From Alkalibacillus filiformis (GTDB lineage: Bacteria; Bacillota; Bacilli; Bacillales; Alkalibacillaceae), in assembly GCF_030814115.1 (NCBI RefSeq), contig NZ_JAUSUP010000004.1, positions 1 through 64,000 on the forward strand: a stretch of 64,000 nucleotides of DNA. Reading direction: 5' to 3'. Within the stretch, counting starts at the first letter, position 1, and every line of letters starts with the position of its first letter. A program made the position numbers and the translations under genes. This document shows, piece by piece, positions 36,325 to 44,644 of the stretch. Below the pieces are notes generated by a model. The model made no database searches, had not been told where the DNA came from, and saw nothing but the letters and a program-made list of their open reading frames with translations.

Positions 36325-37662
36325 ATGAAGAAGTATTTTCAGTTTGAAGAGCTGGGGACGAATTACCGTCGCGAAATTATGGGTGGTGTTACGACATTCT
36401 TAGCGATGGCTTATATTTTATTCGTAAATCCTGCTGTTTTAGCTTTACTAGATATTGAGGAATTGCCAGCAGGCGTGACAAGAATGGATCCTGAAGCGGT
36501 CTTTGTGGCGACGGCTTTAGCAGCTGCAGTAGGTACGTTAATTATGGGTCTTGTTGCAAAGTACCCAATCGCATTAGCCCCTGGTATGGGATTAAACGCA
36601 TTTTTTGCTTATACAGTGGTTTTAACATGGGGAATCCCATGGGAAACAGCTTTAGCTGGTGTTTTAGCTTCAGGTGTCATCTTTATGATCTTAACTTTAA
36701 CTGGTGTTAGAGAAAAAGTTATTAATGCTATTCCAAATAATTTAAAACTTGCAGTCGGTGCAGGTATTGGTTTATTTATTGCATTTATTGGTTTAACGAA
36801 CGTTGGCATTATTGAATCTGATCCTGACACTTACTTAGCTTTGGGTGACTTAACAAACCCGTATACACTACTAGCGATCTTTGGTGTTGTGGCGACCGTT
36901 ATCTTACTAACGTTAGGGCTTAAAGGCGGCGTGTTCTATGGTATGATCGCGACTGCTGTAGCAGGTATGCTTGTAGGATTGATTGACCCACCAACTGGAG
37001 CGAGTGATGTAGTTAGCACAGTACCAAGTTTAGAGCCAACGTTTGGTGCAGCTTTTGAAAACTTTGGTGAGATTTTTACAATACAGATGTTAATCGTCAT
37101 CATGACATTTTTATTCGTTGACTTTTTTGATACAGGTGGTACTTTAGTAGCCGTCGCTACGCAAGGTGGATTTATGAAAGACGGCAAGTTACCTAGAGCG
37201 AACAAAGCTTTATTCTCTGATTCATCTGCAACGGTAGCTGGTTCTATTTTAGGTACGTCTACAACGACGTCTTATATTGAATCAACGACAGGTGTCAGTG
37301 CGGGTGCAAGAACAGGTTTTGCCTCTGTTGTAACGGCGGCATTATTCTTATTAGCGCTCTTCTTCTCTCCTTTACTTGGAGTTGTAACAGCAGAAGTGAC
37401 AGCACCAGCTTTAATTATTGTTGGTATATTAATGGCAGCGAACTTACGTCATGTTGAGTGGGATAAGTTTGAAATTGCAGTGCCAGCTTTCTTCACGTTA
37501 CTGGCAATGCCTTTAACGTATAGTATCGCTACAGGAATTGCTGTTGGTTTCATTTTCTATCCAATTACGATGATTGTAAAAGGACGAGGAAAAGAAATTC
37601 ACCCAGTCATGTACGTTCTATTTGTCATATTTATTTTATATTTTATTTTCATCCCTGAGTAA
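36325..37662 (+). CDS. pbuG: Guanine/hypoxanthine permease, AzgA-like
   Basis: Purine uptake carrier of the NCS2/AzgA group, about 12-14 membrane helices in 445 aa. The diagnostic segments are MGGVTTFLAMAYILFVNP, PGMGLNAFFAY, and DFFDTGGTLVAVATQ. The guanine riboswitch upstream predicts shut-off when guanine is plentiful. The position after the TgpA gene matches B. subtilis, except that guaA, which lies between them there, is absent here. GGGGGAGG precedes the ATG. Confidence 0.94.
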   Translation: MKKYFQFEELGTNYRREIMGGVTTFLAMAYILFVNPAVLALLDIEELPAGVTRMDPEAVFVATALAAAVGTLIMGLVAKYPIALAPGMGLNAFFAYTVVLTWGIPWETALAGVLASGVIFMILTLTGVREKVINAIPNNLKLAVGAGIGLFIAFIGLTNVGIIESDPDTYLALGDLTNPYTLLAIFGVVATVILLTLGLKGGVFYGMIATAVAGMLVGLIDPPTGASDVVSTVPSLEPTFGAAFENFGEIFTIQMLIVIMTFLFVDFFDTGGTLVAVATQGGFMKDGKLPRANKALFSDSSATVAGSILGTSTTTSYIESTTGVSAGARTGFASVVTAALFLLALFFSPLLGVVTAEVTAPALIIVGILMAANLRHVEWDKFEIAVPAFFTLLAMPLTYSIATGIAVGFIFYPITMIVKGRGKEIHPVMYVLFVIFILYFIFIPE

Positions 37663-37663
37663 A

Positions 37664-38104
37664 TTACTTTTTACCTTGTTGGATGTTAATGGACCGACCA
37701 TGTTCATCTTGATGGACATCTTTATATAACTTCACCCAAACAAGCCCGTGTTCATAGCGGGCACTAATCTTATCTTTCCTAACCTTGCAAGGGAGCTCAA
37801 TGACACGTTCAAAGCTCCCTTGTATTAATTCTTCTTGAATCATTTCGTATCCTTTGACATTTATGTTAATCTGTCCTTTTATTAGAAGAGAATAATCTTT
37901 AACCTGACAATCAATTCGTTTAAGATGATCAATTCCGGGAATATTGAAAACGCAAAGGATTTCGTAATCTTTGCGCAGAATATTAACTGGAGGGAAGTTC
38001 GGTTTTAATGTGCTCTCAAATTCGTCCCAAAAAGAATCGCCGAAAAACCGTTCCATTTGATCTTTCCAATCGTGCATATGGTTAAATTGACTAAATGGGT
38101 TCAT
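37664..38104 (-). CDS. Hsp20/alpha-crystallin-like protein
   Basis: 146 aa. An N-terminal W-rich segment (HDWKDQMERFFGDSFWDEF) is followed by an alpha-crystallin-type beta domain with a fair match at FNIPGIDHLKRIDCQVKDYSLLI. The usual A-x-x-x-N-G-V-L motif appears as ARYEHGLVWVKL, a variant, as in GerT-like spore proteins of Bacillus. The ATG at 38104 follows AAGGTG; the longer frame overlaps the divergent gene. It is tail-to-tail with pbuG (1 bp apart). Confidence 0.78.
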   Translation of the reverse strand: MNPFSQFNHMHDWKDQMERFFGDSFWDEFESTLKPNFPPVNILRKDYEILCVFNIPGIDHLKRIDCQVKDYSLLIKGQININVKGYEMIQEELIQGSFERVIELPCKVRKDKISARYEHGLVWVKLYKDVHQDEHGRSINIQQGKK

Positions 38105-38194
38105 AACTAAACACCTTCTTTCACCTATAAATATATGCACATTCAATATCGTTAGTGTTTGTCTCATCTAGAGCAAACAGAAGGGGGTCTTGAA

Positions 38195-38761
38195 ATGTTA
38201 GAGTCAGGTTTAATCATGTTGTTGATTATTTTTAGTGTTAACATTGTTTATGTATCGTTACTGACAGTGCGTATGATTTTCACGTTAAAAGGTCAAAAAT
38301 ACATAGCAGCAACAGTTGGTGTTTTTGAAATAACTGCCTATACGTTAGGTTTAGGACTCGTGTTAGATAACTTAGAAAACGTCCAAAATTTAATTGCTTA
38401 CGCATTAGGTTTCGGTTTAGGTGTTATAAGTGGTATGAAAGTAGAAGAAAAGCTTGCTGTCGGTTATATTACAGTTAATGTGATTTCATCAGACCCAAGT
38501 ATTCCATTTACAGAAACGCTTCGTGAAAAAGGTTATGGTGTAACAAGTTGGTATGCTTACGGTATGGAAGGTGATCGATTAGCCGTTCAAGTCTTAACAC
38601 CAAGGAAATATGAGCTTATGTTGTATGAAGTGATTAAAGATATAGACCCTAAAGCATTTATTGTCGCATATGAACCGAGACAAATTCATGGCGGATTCTG
38701 GGTTAAGAAAGTGAAAGGGAGTCGATTAAAGCGTGAAGAAGAAAAAATACAGAGTGAGTGA
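38195..38761 (+). CDS. yebE: YebE-like membrane protein (DUF5698/DUF2179, UPF0316)
   Basis: 188 aa: three membrane helices (about residues 5-25, 40-60 and 68-85) and a soluble DUF2179 domain ([11 protein letters not shown]...[11 protein letters not shown]...VLTPRK). This is the UPF0316 architecture of B. subtilis YebE. GGGGG lies before the ATG at 38195; the upstream open frame lacks a Shine-Dalgarno. Followed with overlap by yebG. Function unknown. Confidence 0.88.
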   Translation: MLESGLIMLLIIFSVNIVYVSLLTVRMIFTLKGQKYIAATVGVFEITAYTLGLGLVLDNLENVQNLIAYALGFGLGVISGMKVEEKLAVGYITVNVISSDPSIPFTETLREKGYGVTSWYAYGMEGDRLAVQVLTPRKYELMLYEVIKDIDPKAFIVAYEPRQIHGGFWVKKVKGSRLKREEEKIQSE

Positions 38762-38921
38762 TTTCAAATCAATAGATGCCTGTTTAGATCAAATGAAAGA
38801 AGACGGTTTTACACCTATTAAAAGAATAGAAAAACCAGTCTTCCAAGAACAAGGTGAAAATGAAGATCCCGAACCAATTCAACAAGACATAGTCTTTGAA
38901 GCAGTTAAAATGACTAGCTAA
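38733..38921 (+). CDS. yebG: YebG-like small protein (NETI-motif family)
   Basis: 62 aa, GTG start overlapping the end of yebE by 29 bp, the same arrangement as in B. subtilis. Similarity to YebG is seen in [20 protein letters not shown] and EKPVF; the NETI motif itself reads FKSI here. Its function is unknown. Confidence 0.75.
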   Translation: MKKKKYRVSDFKSIDACLDQMKEDGFTPIKRIEKPVFQEQGENEDPEPIQQDIVFEAVKMTS

Positions 38922-38991
38922 AATGTCATGAAAAGGCTAAAGTGTTGTAAAAAACGAACATTTGATAAATCTATCTTAGTTAAGCATTAAA

Positions 38992-39176
38992 TAGCGGAAT
39001 CAAAATGCGTAGACTCCTGGTCGGCTAAAAGCGGTCACGTCCTGTGACCAACGCCGACATTAGACCGTCCGGGTCGTCACGGGAACAGCACGAGTCTCGA
39101 GACCCCACAGGCCCCGTTCTTTGGGCCGAGGAGGCTCTAGCCGTGCCCGCGGAAAGCGAAGCATTTTGATTTAGCG
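38992..39176. repeat. Palindromic mosaic repeat, copy C
   Basis: Ends AGCGGAATCAAAATGC and GCATTTTGATTTAGCGG (same ends as copy D). The left interior repeats the nested GTCGGC/GGTCAC hairpins of copy A; the right interior has GGGAACAGCACGAG as in copy B. Homology to copy D continues outside, from about 38930 to 39250, including the terminator. Confidence 0.85.
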
Positions 39177-39190
39177 GTGATAAAAGATAA

Positions 39191-39231
39191 ACCCGAACGA
39201 AGTCAAATTCTGATTTCGTTCGGGTTTTTAT
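39191..39231. terminator. Bidirectional terminator after copy C
   Basis: ACCCGAACGAA / TTCGTTCGGGT stem followed by T5; a near copy is at 43231. Confidence 0.88.
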
Positions 39232-39258
39232 CCAATTTAGTCCCAGCTCTAGAATTAT

Positions 39259-39630
39259 TTACGACGGGTTAATGTTTTCAGCAGCCTTCTCTATAGCTTC
39301 AGCCTTATCTGTCGTTGAGTTGTTTGAATGATCGTGCTCTGAGCTGTCATCCGTTGTCGAATCTGCATTTGAGCTTGAGTTAGAATTTGAGTTCGAACTC
39401 GTTAATAAACTGAATGGAAATTTCGTTTCGACTTGTTGCTTAACCATATCAGTTACAGGACAGTATTTTACTATTCCTTCAGCGATCTTCATAGCTGATG
39501 CTAATATGATCACCCAATAACGTTGACTCCAAGGGCGCTTCGTCACTCTAACTGCCCCGTAAGTGATAAAAAATAAACCTAAAGTAATTCTAACCATGGC
39601 GTTTATTGTACCGATGTTTTGTTTTCCCAT
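39259..39630 (-). CDS. DUF2892-like membrane protein with Ser/Asn-rich tail
   Basis: 123 aa. The first 65 residues match the DUF2892 pattern: N-I-G-T-I-N-A-M-V-R start, two helices, then EGIVKYCPVTDM. The second half (SNSNSNSSSNADSTTDDSS) is low-complexity Ser/Asn/Asp and not part of the family, likely a disordered addition. AAGGGTAAA precedes the ATG. Function unknown. Confidence 0.8.
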   Translation of the reverse strand: MGKQNIGTINAMVRITLGLFFITYGAVRVTKRPWSQRYWVIILASAMKIAEGIVKYCPVTDMVKQQVETKFPFSLLTSSNSNSNSSSNADSTTDDSSEHDHSNNSTTDKAEAIEKAAENINPS

Positions 39631-39711
39631 TTTACCCTTCCCTTCAGAGATTTAATGTATTAAAATTTTACATAAGTGGATATAGTTCGTTTATAAATGG
39701 AGGCATGAGAC

Positions 39712-41460
39712 ATGAAAGAACATTTGTATAGATGGCGAAATAAACAGCTAAGAGAACATACTGCCGTAGTTGATGGAGAACTAGCACCAACACTCATATT
39801 AAAAAATGCCACTTACTTAAACGTGTACTTAAAGAAGTGGTTAGAAGGCCACATTTGGATTTATGAAGACCGTATTGTTTATGTTGGTGATCAGCTCCCA
39901 AATCACATCTCAAAACAAACAGAAGTTGTAGACTGTTCGGGTCAATATTTAGTTCCTGGATATATTGAAGCGCATGCTCATCCATTTCAGTTATATAATC
40001 CCCACTCACTAGCTGAATATGCATCGAAAAGAGGGACAACAACATTAGTCAACGACAACTTAATGTTGTTATTATTATTGAATAAAAAGAAAGCGTTTTC
40101 TTTATTGGATGATATGCAGAATTTACCGGTGTCCATGTTCTGGTGGGCACGCTTTGATTCGCAATCTGAATTACGTGATGAAGAGGGCTTTTTAGAAGAT
40201 GATGATGTTCTTGAATGGTTAGATCATGAAGCGGTCATTCAAGGTGGGGAGCTAACTAATTGGCCAGAGATTTTGCGTGAAGATGAACGTGGCTTATATT
40301 GGATGCAAGAAACAAAACGTATGAGAAAAGTAGTTGAAGGACATTTTCCTGGAGCATCAGAAAAAACACTGACGAAAATGAAATTGCTTGGTACTGATGG
40401 TGACCATGAGTCCATTTCTGCTGAGGAAGTCTATAGCCGAGTGAAGCTTGGTTATTATGCTGGTTTACGTTATTCATCGATTAGACCGGACTTACCTAAG
40501 ATGCTTGAAGCGTTAAAGGAATATGAAGGGGCTTTTTATAATTATTTATTTTTCACAACAGACGGTTCAACACCATCTTTTTATGAACAAGGTGTAATTG
40601 ACCGCTGTATTGAAATCGCAATGGAGTCAGGAGTCCCGTTAGAAGAAGCTTATGCGATGGCTACAATAAATGCCGCTCAATATTTTTCATTGAGTGATCG
40701 ATTAGGAAGCATTGCACCTGGACGTGTGGCACATATCAACTTCCTAGAAGCAAAAGATCAACCAACTCCAATAAAAGTCTTGGCAAAAGGTGAGTGGATT
40801 AACTTTGAAGGGTATGCCTTTAAAGACCGTAATCCTGATATTCAGTGGGAAAACTATGGCTTAGGGCAGTTAAATATAGACTGGAATTTAAGGACAGACG
40901 ATTTACTATTCTCCTCTCCTTTAGGTATGGATATGTTAAATGATGTCATTATGAAGCCATATCCAGTTAAGTCAGAGTCACAGACACAAAAGCTTCCTAC
41001 GACTCACGATATAGCTTATGTCATGTTAGTTGATCGTGATGGAGATTGGCGCATTTCTTCCTTCTTAAAAGGGTTTACGACGGAAATTGGAGGTTTAGTG
41101 AGTTCTTATTCAAATACAGGGGATATCGTTTTAGTCGGTAAAGACAAGCGTGATATGAGTATTGCCTTTGAACGCATGAAGGAGTTAGGTGGAGCGATCG
41201 TTGTTGTGAAGGATGAAGAAGTTATTTTTGAACTCCCTCTTCCGTTACAAGGAGTCATGACGGACTTACAAATGGATGAGCTCATAATCAAGGAAAAAGA
41301 GTTGAAACAATTGCTTATTGCCAATGGGTATCAATATAATGATCCCATTTACACATTGTTATTTTTATCATCGACTCACCTGCCATATATCCGCATAACA
41401 CCTAAAGGACTTATGGATGTTAAGAAAAAAGAGATACTTTTTCCTTCAGTTATGCGTTAA
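39712..41460 (+). CDS. yerA: Adenine deaminase-like amidohydrolase YerA
   Basis: 582-aa amidohydrolase-superfamily protein. The metal-binding motif is EAHAHPFQ near residue 85, and the C-terminal domain (FTTEIGGLVSSYSNTGDIVLVG) is that of adenine deaminases. B. subtilis YerA, of the same length and position before yerB, is a putative but unproven adenine deaminase. TGGAGG lies 8 nt before the ATG. Reaction therefore inferred only. Confidence 0.87.
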   Translation: MKEHLYRWRNKQLREHTAVVDGELAPTLILKNATYLNVYLKKWLEGHIWIYEDRIVYVGDQLPNHISKQTEVVDCSGQYLVPGYIEAHAHPFQLYNPHSLAEYASKRGTTTLVNDNLMLLLLLNKKKAFSLLDDMQNLPVSMFWWARFDSQSELRDEEGFLEDDDVLEWLDHEAVIQGGELTNWPEILREDERGLYWMQETKRMRKVVEGHFPGASEKTLTKMKLLGTDGDHESISAEEVYSRVKLGYYAGLRYSSIRPDLPKMLEALKEYEGAFYNYLFFTTDGSTPSFYEQGVIDRCIEIAMESGVPLEEAYAMATINAAQYFSLSDRLGSIAPGRVAHINFLEAKDQPTPIKVLAKGEWINFEGYAFKDRNPDIQWENYGLGQLNIDWNLRTDDLLFSSPLGMDMLNDVIMKPYPVKSESQTQKLPTTHDIAYVMLVDRDGDWRISSFLKGFTTEIGGLVSSYSNTGDIVLVGKDKRDMSIAFERMKELGGAIVVVKDEEVIFELPLPLQGVMTDLQMDELIIKEKELKQLLIANGYQYNDPIYTLLFLSSTHLPYIRITPKGLMDVKKKEILFPSVMR

Positions 41461-41496
41461 AATGTTAGTATATATAAACAATAAAGGGTGTTGAGG

Positions 41497-42561
41497 ATGA
41501 ACAAAAGGTTGTTTGTGCTGGGCATAGCGCTTTTACTAGTGTTAGCAGCATGTAATGGGGAAGACGAAAGTTTAGAACAAGAAGAAACACCTGAAGAAAA
41601 TGACATCGAAGAGCAAGAAGAGGTTGAAGAAGAAGTTGAAGATGAATATGTTGATCCTGAATTTACTTTCCCACTAACTGGTGAGGAAGCCGAACAAGAA
41701 TTCGACAGGCGCACATTAGCTGTACAGGTGAATAACCACCCTGCGGCAAGGCCTCAAACAGGGTTAATTCATGCTGATATCGTTTATGAATTTTTAGCTG
41801 AGGGCAATATTACAAGGTTGTTGGCCTTATATCATAGTCACATTCCTGAGAAGGTTGGTCCTGTCAGAAGTGCTCGTTCTTATTATATAGAATCGGCGAA
41901 GAACCATGGTGCTATTTATGTATATCATGGCGCAGCCAATTTTATTGAAGAAGACTTAAGAGCTGGTTGGGTAACGAATTTAAATGGTGCTTATTATGAT
42001 AATGATCAATTTTTATTTAAACGTGCAAATCATAGAAGCGCACCACACGATTCTTATGTTATGCTAGAGAATGCCTATGAAGTGGCGACGCGTAATAATA
42101 TTACTGTTGAGCAAGAGCATGATTCATTGAATTTCATGTCATTACTTGATGTAGAAGAGATTGATGGCGAAACAGCTGAACAAGTCGAAATTAGCTATTC
42201 AAGCAATACTCGAGTATCTTATCAATTTGATGAAGCAGAAGATGGGTATTTACGGTATAGTGATGGAGAGCAATCTGTTGATTTAGATACAAATGAGCCT
42301 GTTGTTTTGGATAATGTGTTAATTTATGAAACAGATCACCGTGTAATCGATGATGTTGGCAGACGAGATATTGACATTGAATCAGGTGGTAATGGTTACT
42401 TGCTGCAACAAGGTACTATTAAGGAAATTGAATGGCAAACAGTTAATGATATTATGGTACCAACTATAGATGGGGAAGAAGTTGAACTTGTACCAGGTCA
42501 AACATGGATTAACATCATTCCAAGCTCACCTGGGTTATTAGAAGCAGTTACATATGAGTAA
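41497..42561 (+). CDS. yerB: DUF3048 lipoprotein YerB
   Basis: 354-aa lipoprotein with lipobox LAAC, an acidic low-complexity linker (EEQEEVEEEVEDEY) and the DUF3048 N- and C-terminal domains (VQVNNHPAARPQTGLIHADI; VGPVRSARSYY). AAAGGGTG is spaced 8 nt from the ATG at 41497. It follows yerA and precedes yerC, as in B. subtilis. Function unknown. Confidence 0.88.
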   Translation: MNKRLFVLGIALLLVLAACNGEDESLEQEETPEENDIEEQEEVEEEVEDEYVDPEFTFPLTGEEAEQEFDRRTLAVQVNNHPAARPQTGLIHADIVYEFLAEGNITRLLALYHSHIPEKVGPVRSARSYYIESAKNHGAIYVYHGAANFIEEDLRAGWVTNLNGAYYDNDQFLFKRANHRSAPHDSYVMLENAYEVATRNNITVEQEHDSLNFMSLLDVEEIDGETAEQVEISYSSNTRVSYQFDEAEDGYLRYSDGEQSVDLDTNEPVVLDNVLIYETDHRVIDDVGRRDIDIESGGNGYLLQQGTIKEIEWQTVNDIMVPTIDGEEVELVPGQTWINIIPSSPGLLEAVTYE

Positions 42562-42578
42562 TGAGGAGGTAATCGCAA

Positions 42579-42887
42579 ATGCAAATTGATAAATTAAGAG
42601 GTAGAGAGTTAGATCAATTATTTGAAGCGATCTTACAGTTAAAAGACGTAGAAGAGTGTTATCGATTTTTTGACGATGTAGCGACTGTAAATGAAGTACA
42701 AGCATTGGCTCAACGTTTAGATGTTGCGCGCATGCTTCGTGAAGGGCATACGTATCAGAAGATTGAAGAAGAGACAAGCGCATCTACTGCAACAATCTCA
42801 CGCGTCAAACGTTGTCTAAATTATGGTAACGATGCGTATGAATTAGTCCTAGACCGAGTTCATGAAGAAAAGAAGAACGGACAGTAA
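42579..42887 (+). CDS. yerC: TrpR-like transcriptional regulator YerC
   Basis: 102-aa helical DNA-binding protein of the TrpR/YerC-YecD family; the helix-turn-helix is about residues 55-82 (REGHTYQKIEEETSASTATISRVKR). AGGAGG lies before the ATG. The tryptophan-pocket residues need not be conserved in this family, and its ligand is unknown. The downstream gene order departs here from B. subtilis by insertion of a repeat, crcB pair, mgtE and glyS before pcrB. Confidence 0.9.
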   Translation: MQIDKLRGRELDQLFEAILQLKDVEECYRFFDDVATVNEVQALAQRLDVARMLREGHTYQKIEEETSASTATISRVKRCLNYGNDAYELVLDRVHEEKKNGQ

Positions 42888-42966
42888 AAGGAAGGGCTTG
42901 AACAAAAGGTATGAAGTGTTGTAGAAACACGAACTTTTATTTTTTATGTTAGTTGAGCAATTACTT

Positions 42967-43216
42967 AGCGGAATCAAAATGCGGAGACTCCTGTGGGAGC
43001 AAAGGCCAGGGTGAGACCCCGCGGATGCACCTGCGTCTTCTAGCTAATCTTCGAAGAGGGCTTCCTCGGTGCAAAGCACAAGGAGGTTTCTCGAAGTAGT
43101 AGCTTGGCTCACCAGCCGCCCCGGCAAAGAAAACACTGCAACAAACGACCTTAGGGAGTTTGAGCAGATGTTGCACTTGTGCCCTGCGGGTGAAAGCGAA
43201 GCATTTTGATGGAGCG
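42967..43216. repeat. Palindromic mosaic repeat, copy D
   Basis: Ends AGCGGAATCAAAATGCGG and GCATTTTGATGGAGCG, as copy C. The interior has a large hairpin around TCTTCTAGCTAATCTTCGAA and the 75-bp block beginning GCAAAGAAAACACTGC shared with copy A. It lies between the convergent yerC and crcB genes. Confidence 0.85.
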
Positions 43217-43230
43217 ATGATAAAAGATAA

Positions 43231-43268
43231 ACCCGAACGAAGTCAAATTATGATTTCGTTCGGGTTTT
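43231..43268. terminator. Bidirectional terminator after copy D
   Basis: ACCCGAACGAA / TTCGTTCGGGT stem with T4; serves yerC and the crcB operon. Confidence 0.88.
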
Positions 43269-43299
43269 GTAATTAGTTTTGTCCTAGCCCCTTTTATTT

Positions 43300-43680
43300 T
43301 TATAATAATTGCACTGTAACAGCGAAGCTTAAACCAAAAAGAATAATTGAACCCAATACACTAACTAGTACATAAGTCCAAAAAAACTTAAACTGGCGTC
43401 TTTGAATAAGTTGCATTGCTTCAACACTAAATGTCGAAAACGTTGTAAATGCACCAAAAACCCCAATGCTAAATAACACGTATAATGAATTTTGCAGCGG
43501 TTCAGGTCCAGGATTATAAATCCCGATGAAAATACCTAGCCCGAATGCTCCTAATATGTTTACGATTAACATGGCTATAGGAAGACCCTCTTTATGACGT
43601 TTGCTCATGATGAAAAGACCTAGTAAGTATCTTAAGACGGCTCCAATAGCTCCTCCTATTGCAACTAAAGTGATACTCAT
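43300..43680 (-). CDS. crcB: Fluoride channel Fluc/CrcB, second subunit
   Basis: Fluoride-exporting channel subunit with four membrane helices in 126 aa. Conserved features are GGAIGAVLRYLLG, N in IVNILGAFGLG, and GAFTTFSTFS (the phenylalanine box and sodium-binding turn). Its ATG overlaps the stop of the upstream crcB as ATGA, so the two form a likely heterodimer. I found no fluoride riboswitch upstream of the pair. Confidence 0.93.
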   Translation of the reverse strand: MSITLVAIGGAIGAVLRYLLGLFIMSKRHKEGLPIAMLIVNILGAFGLGIFIGIYNPGPEPLQNSLYVLFSIGVFGAFTTFSTFSVEAMQLIQRRQFKFFWTYVLVSVLGSIILFGLSFAVTVQLL

Positions 43681-44069
43681 GATGAGTCACCTGCTTTCCA
43701 TTTCATTATTGAAACATATCCTAAAACAGCTAACCCAATACCGCCAATAACTGAAATAATTAAGTATAGCGAAAACAGAAGGACATCACCGTTCGTAATG
43801 AGCACAACGGCATCATTTGCAAGTGCAGACATCGTCGTAAACCCACCACAAAAGCCAACACCTAAACCAGCTTTAATCCATTCACGTGTATTTTTAATGA
43901 CATAGACCGCTGTAAGCACTCCGAGTATTAAACTGCCGATTAAGTTAACAATAATCGTGTTGATCGGAAAATAAGTGTCATAAAGTGGTAAATCAACACT
44001 GAAGCGGAGAACTGCTCCAAGTGCGCCACCTATTGCAACGGCAATGACACTAATGAAATGTGTTTTCAA
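43677..44069 (-). CDS. crcB: Fluoride channel Fluc/CrcB, first subunit
   Basis: Paired fluoride channel subunit, 130 aa, four helices. GGALGAVLRF, NLIGSLILG and GGFTTMSALA are the family motifs; here TTMSALA replaces TTFSTFS of the partner, as usual in two-gene Fluc systems. The frame extends to a TTG at 44093, but GAGGG lies 7 nt before the TTG at 44069, giving MKTHFISVIAVAIGG. Confidence 0.92.
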   Translation of the reverse strand: MKTHFISVIAVAIGGALGAVLRFSVDLPLYDTYFPINTIIVNLIGSLILGVLTAVYVIKNTREWIKAGLGVGFCGGFTTMSALANDAVVLITNGDVLLFSLYLIISVIGGIGLAVLGYVSIMKWKAGDSS

Positions 44070-44178
44070 TGTTGAACCCTCAAATCTATTCAAACAATAG
44101 CGTTAATTTACCGTAAAGATAGCACAGAACAAGAATAAAGTCTATTGAGTCATAAATTAAAAAAAGTTTAAACACCAG

Positions 44179-44207
44179 TTGACCAGGGAAAACATATGAT
44201 GTATTCT
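44179..44207 (+). promoter_or_regulatory. Promoter of the mgtE leader
   Basis: TTGACC, 17-bp spacer, TATTCT, about 20 bp before the M-box. Confidence 0.6.
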
Positions 44208-44221
44208 ATAAAAGGAAAATT

Positions 44222-44395
44222 TGATAATCCTCGTTAGGTGAGGCTCCTGTTCGGAGATACGCTACTGCCCAAAAACGTCCAAAGACGCCAATGGGTCAAC
44301 AAGAACCATCGACTTAAGGTGGTTTTTAACGTAGCTGGACTTAGTCCTATGCCGTTCAGTGCTAAAGCTCAAACGATTGGAGGAGAAGGTCGGAT
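44222..44395 (+). promoter_or_regulatory. M-box (ykoK) Mg2+ riboswitch
   Basis: The highly conserved blocks are all present in order: CGTTAGGTGAGGCTCCTG, GGAGATACGCTACTGCCC, CCAATGGGTCAACA, GTCCTATGCCGTTCAGTG, CTAAAGCTC. It is followed by a terminator at 44423, so high Mg2+ is expected to stop transcription before mgtE. Confidence 0.96.
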
Positions 44396-44422
44396 TTATT
44401 AATCATTGACTTTTTCAATAGA

Positions 44423-44466
44423 GAGCTCTCTTTTCTCCATGTTTGAGGAAAGAGAGCTTTATTTTT
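44423..44466 (+). terminator. M-box-controlled terminator
   Basis: AGCTCTCTTTTCTC / GAGGAAAGAGAGCT stem then TTATTTTT. Confidence 0.88.
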
Positions 44467-44499
44467 AGCTAAAATAGGGAAAATAAAATTAATTATGGA

Positions 44500-44622
44500 C
44501 CCTAAACCTAACGAGATGCATCAGGAGGTGATGGGGGATATGGATCCCGAATCGAGTTTTAACTTTATAGACTATTTAATTAACAAATTATATTCACCCC
44601 CTATCACTTTAATGGTTAGGGG
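44500..44622 (+). promoter_or_regulatory. Second leader structure between terminator and mgtE
   Basis: CCCTAAACC (44500-44508) can pair with GGTTAGGG (44614-44621), and AGGTGAT-GGGGG (44526-44537) with CCCCC-T-ATCACTT (about 44597-44610). The inner stem covers the Shine-Dalgarno of the leader peptide. The structure ends 10 nt before the mgtE Shine-Dalgarno. Confidence 0.5.
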
Positions 44623-44626
44623 CTAA
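44540..44626 (+). CDS. Putative mgtE leader peptide (MDPE...)
   Basis: A 28-codon frame beginning MDPESS with a perfect Shine-Dalgarno AGGAGGTGAT (44523-44532) 7 nt upstream, ending in TAATAA just before the mgtE Shine-Dalgarno GGAGG (44632-44636). An in-phase extension could begin at ATG 44495 but lacks a Shine-Dalgarno. The acidic-proline N terminus recalls E. coli MgtL (MEPDP...), whose nascent chain destabilises ribosomes at low Mg2+. Coding is inferred from the Shine-Dalgarno and position only. Confidence 0.5.
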   Translation: MDPESSFNFIDYLINKLYSPPITLMVRG

Positions 44627-44644
44627 TAAAAGGAGGTCTCTACA

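Noticed and set aside
44070-44220. Fluoride riboswitch upstream of the crcB pair
   Set aside because: I looked on the minus strand for the conserved crcB motif blocks and did not find them.
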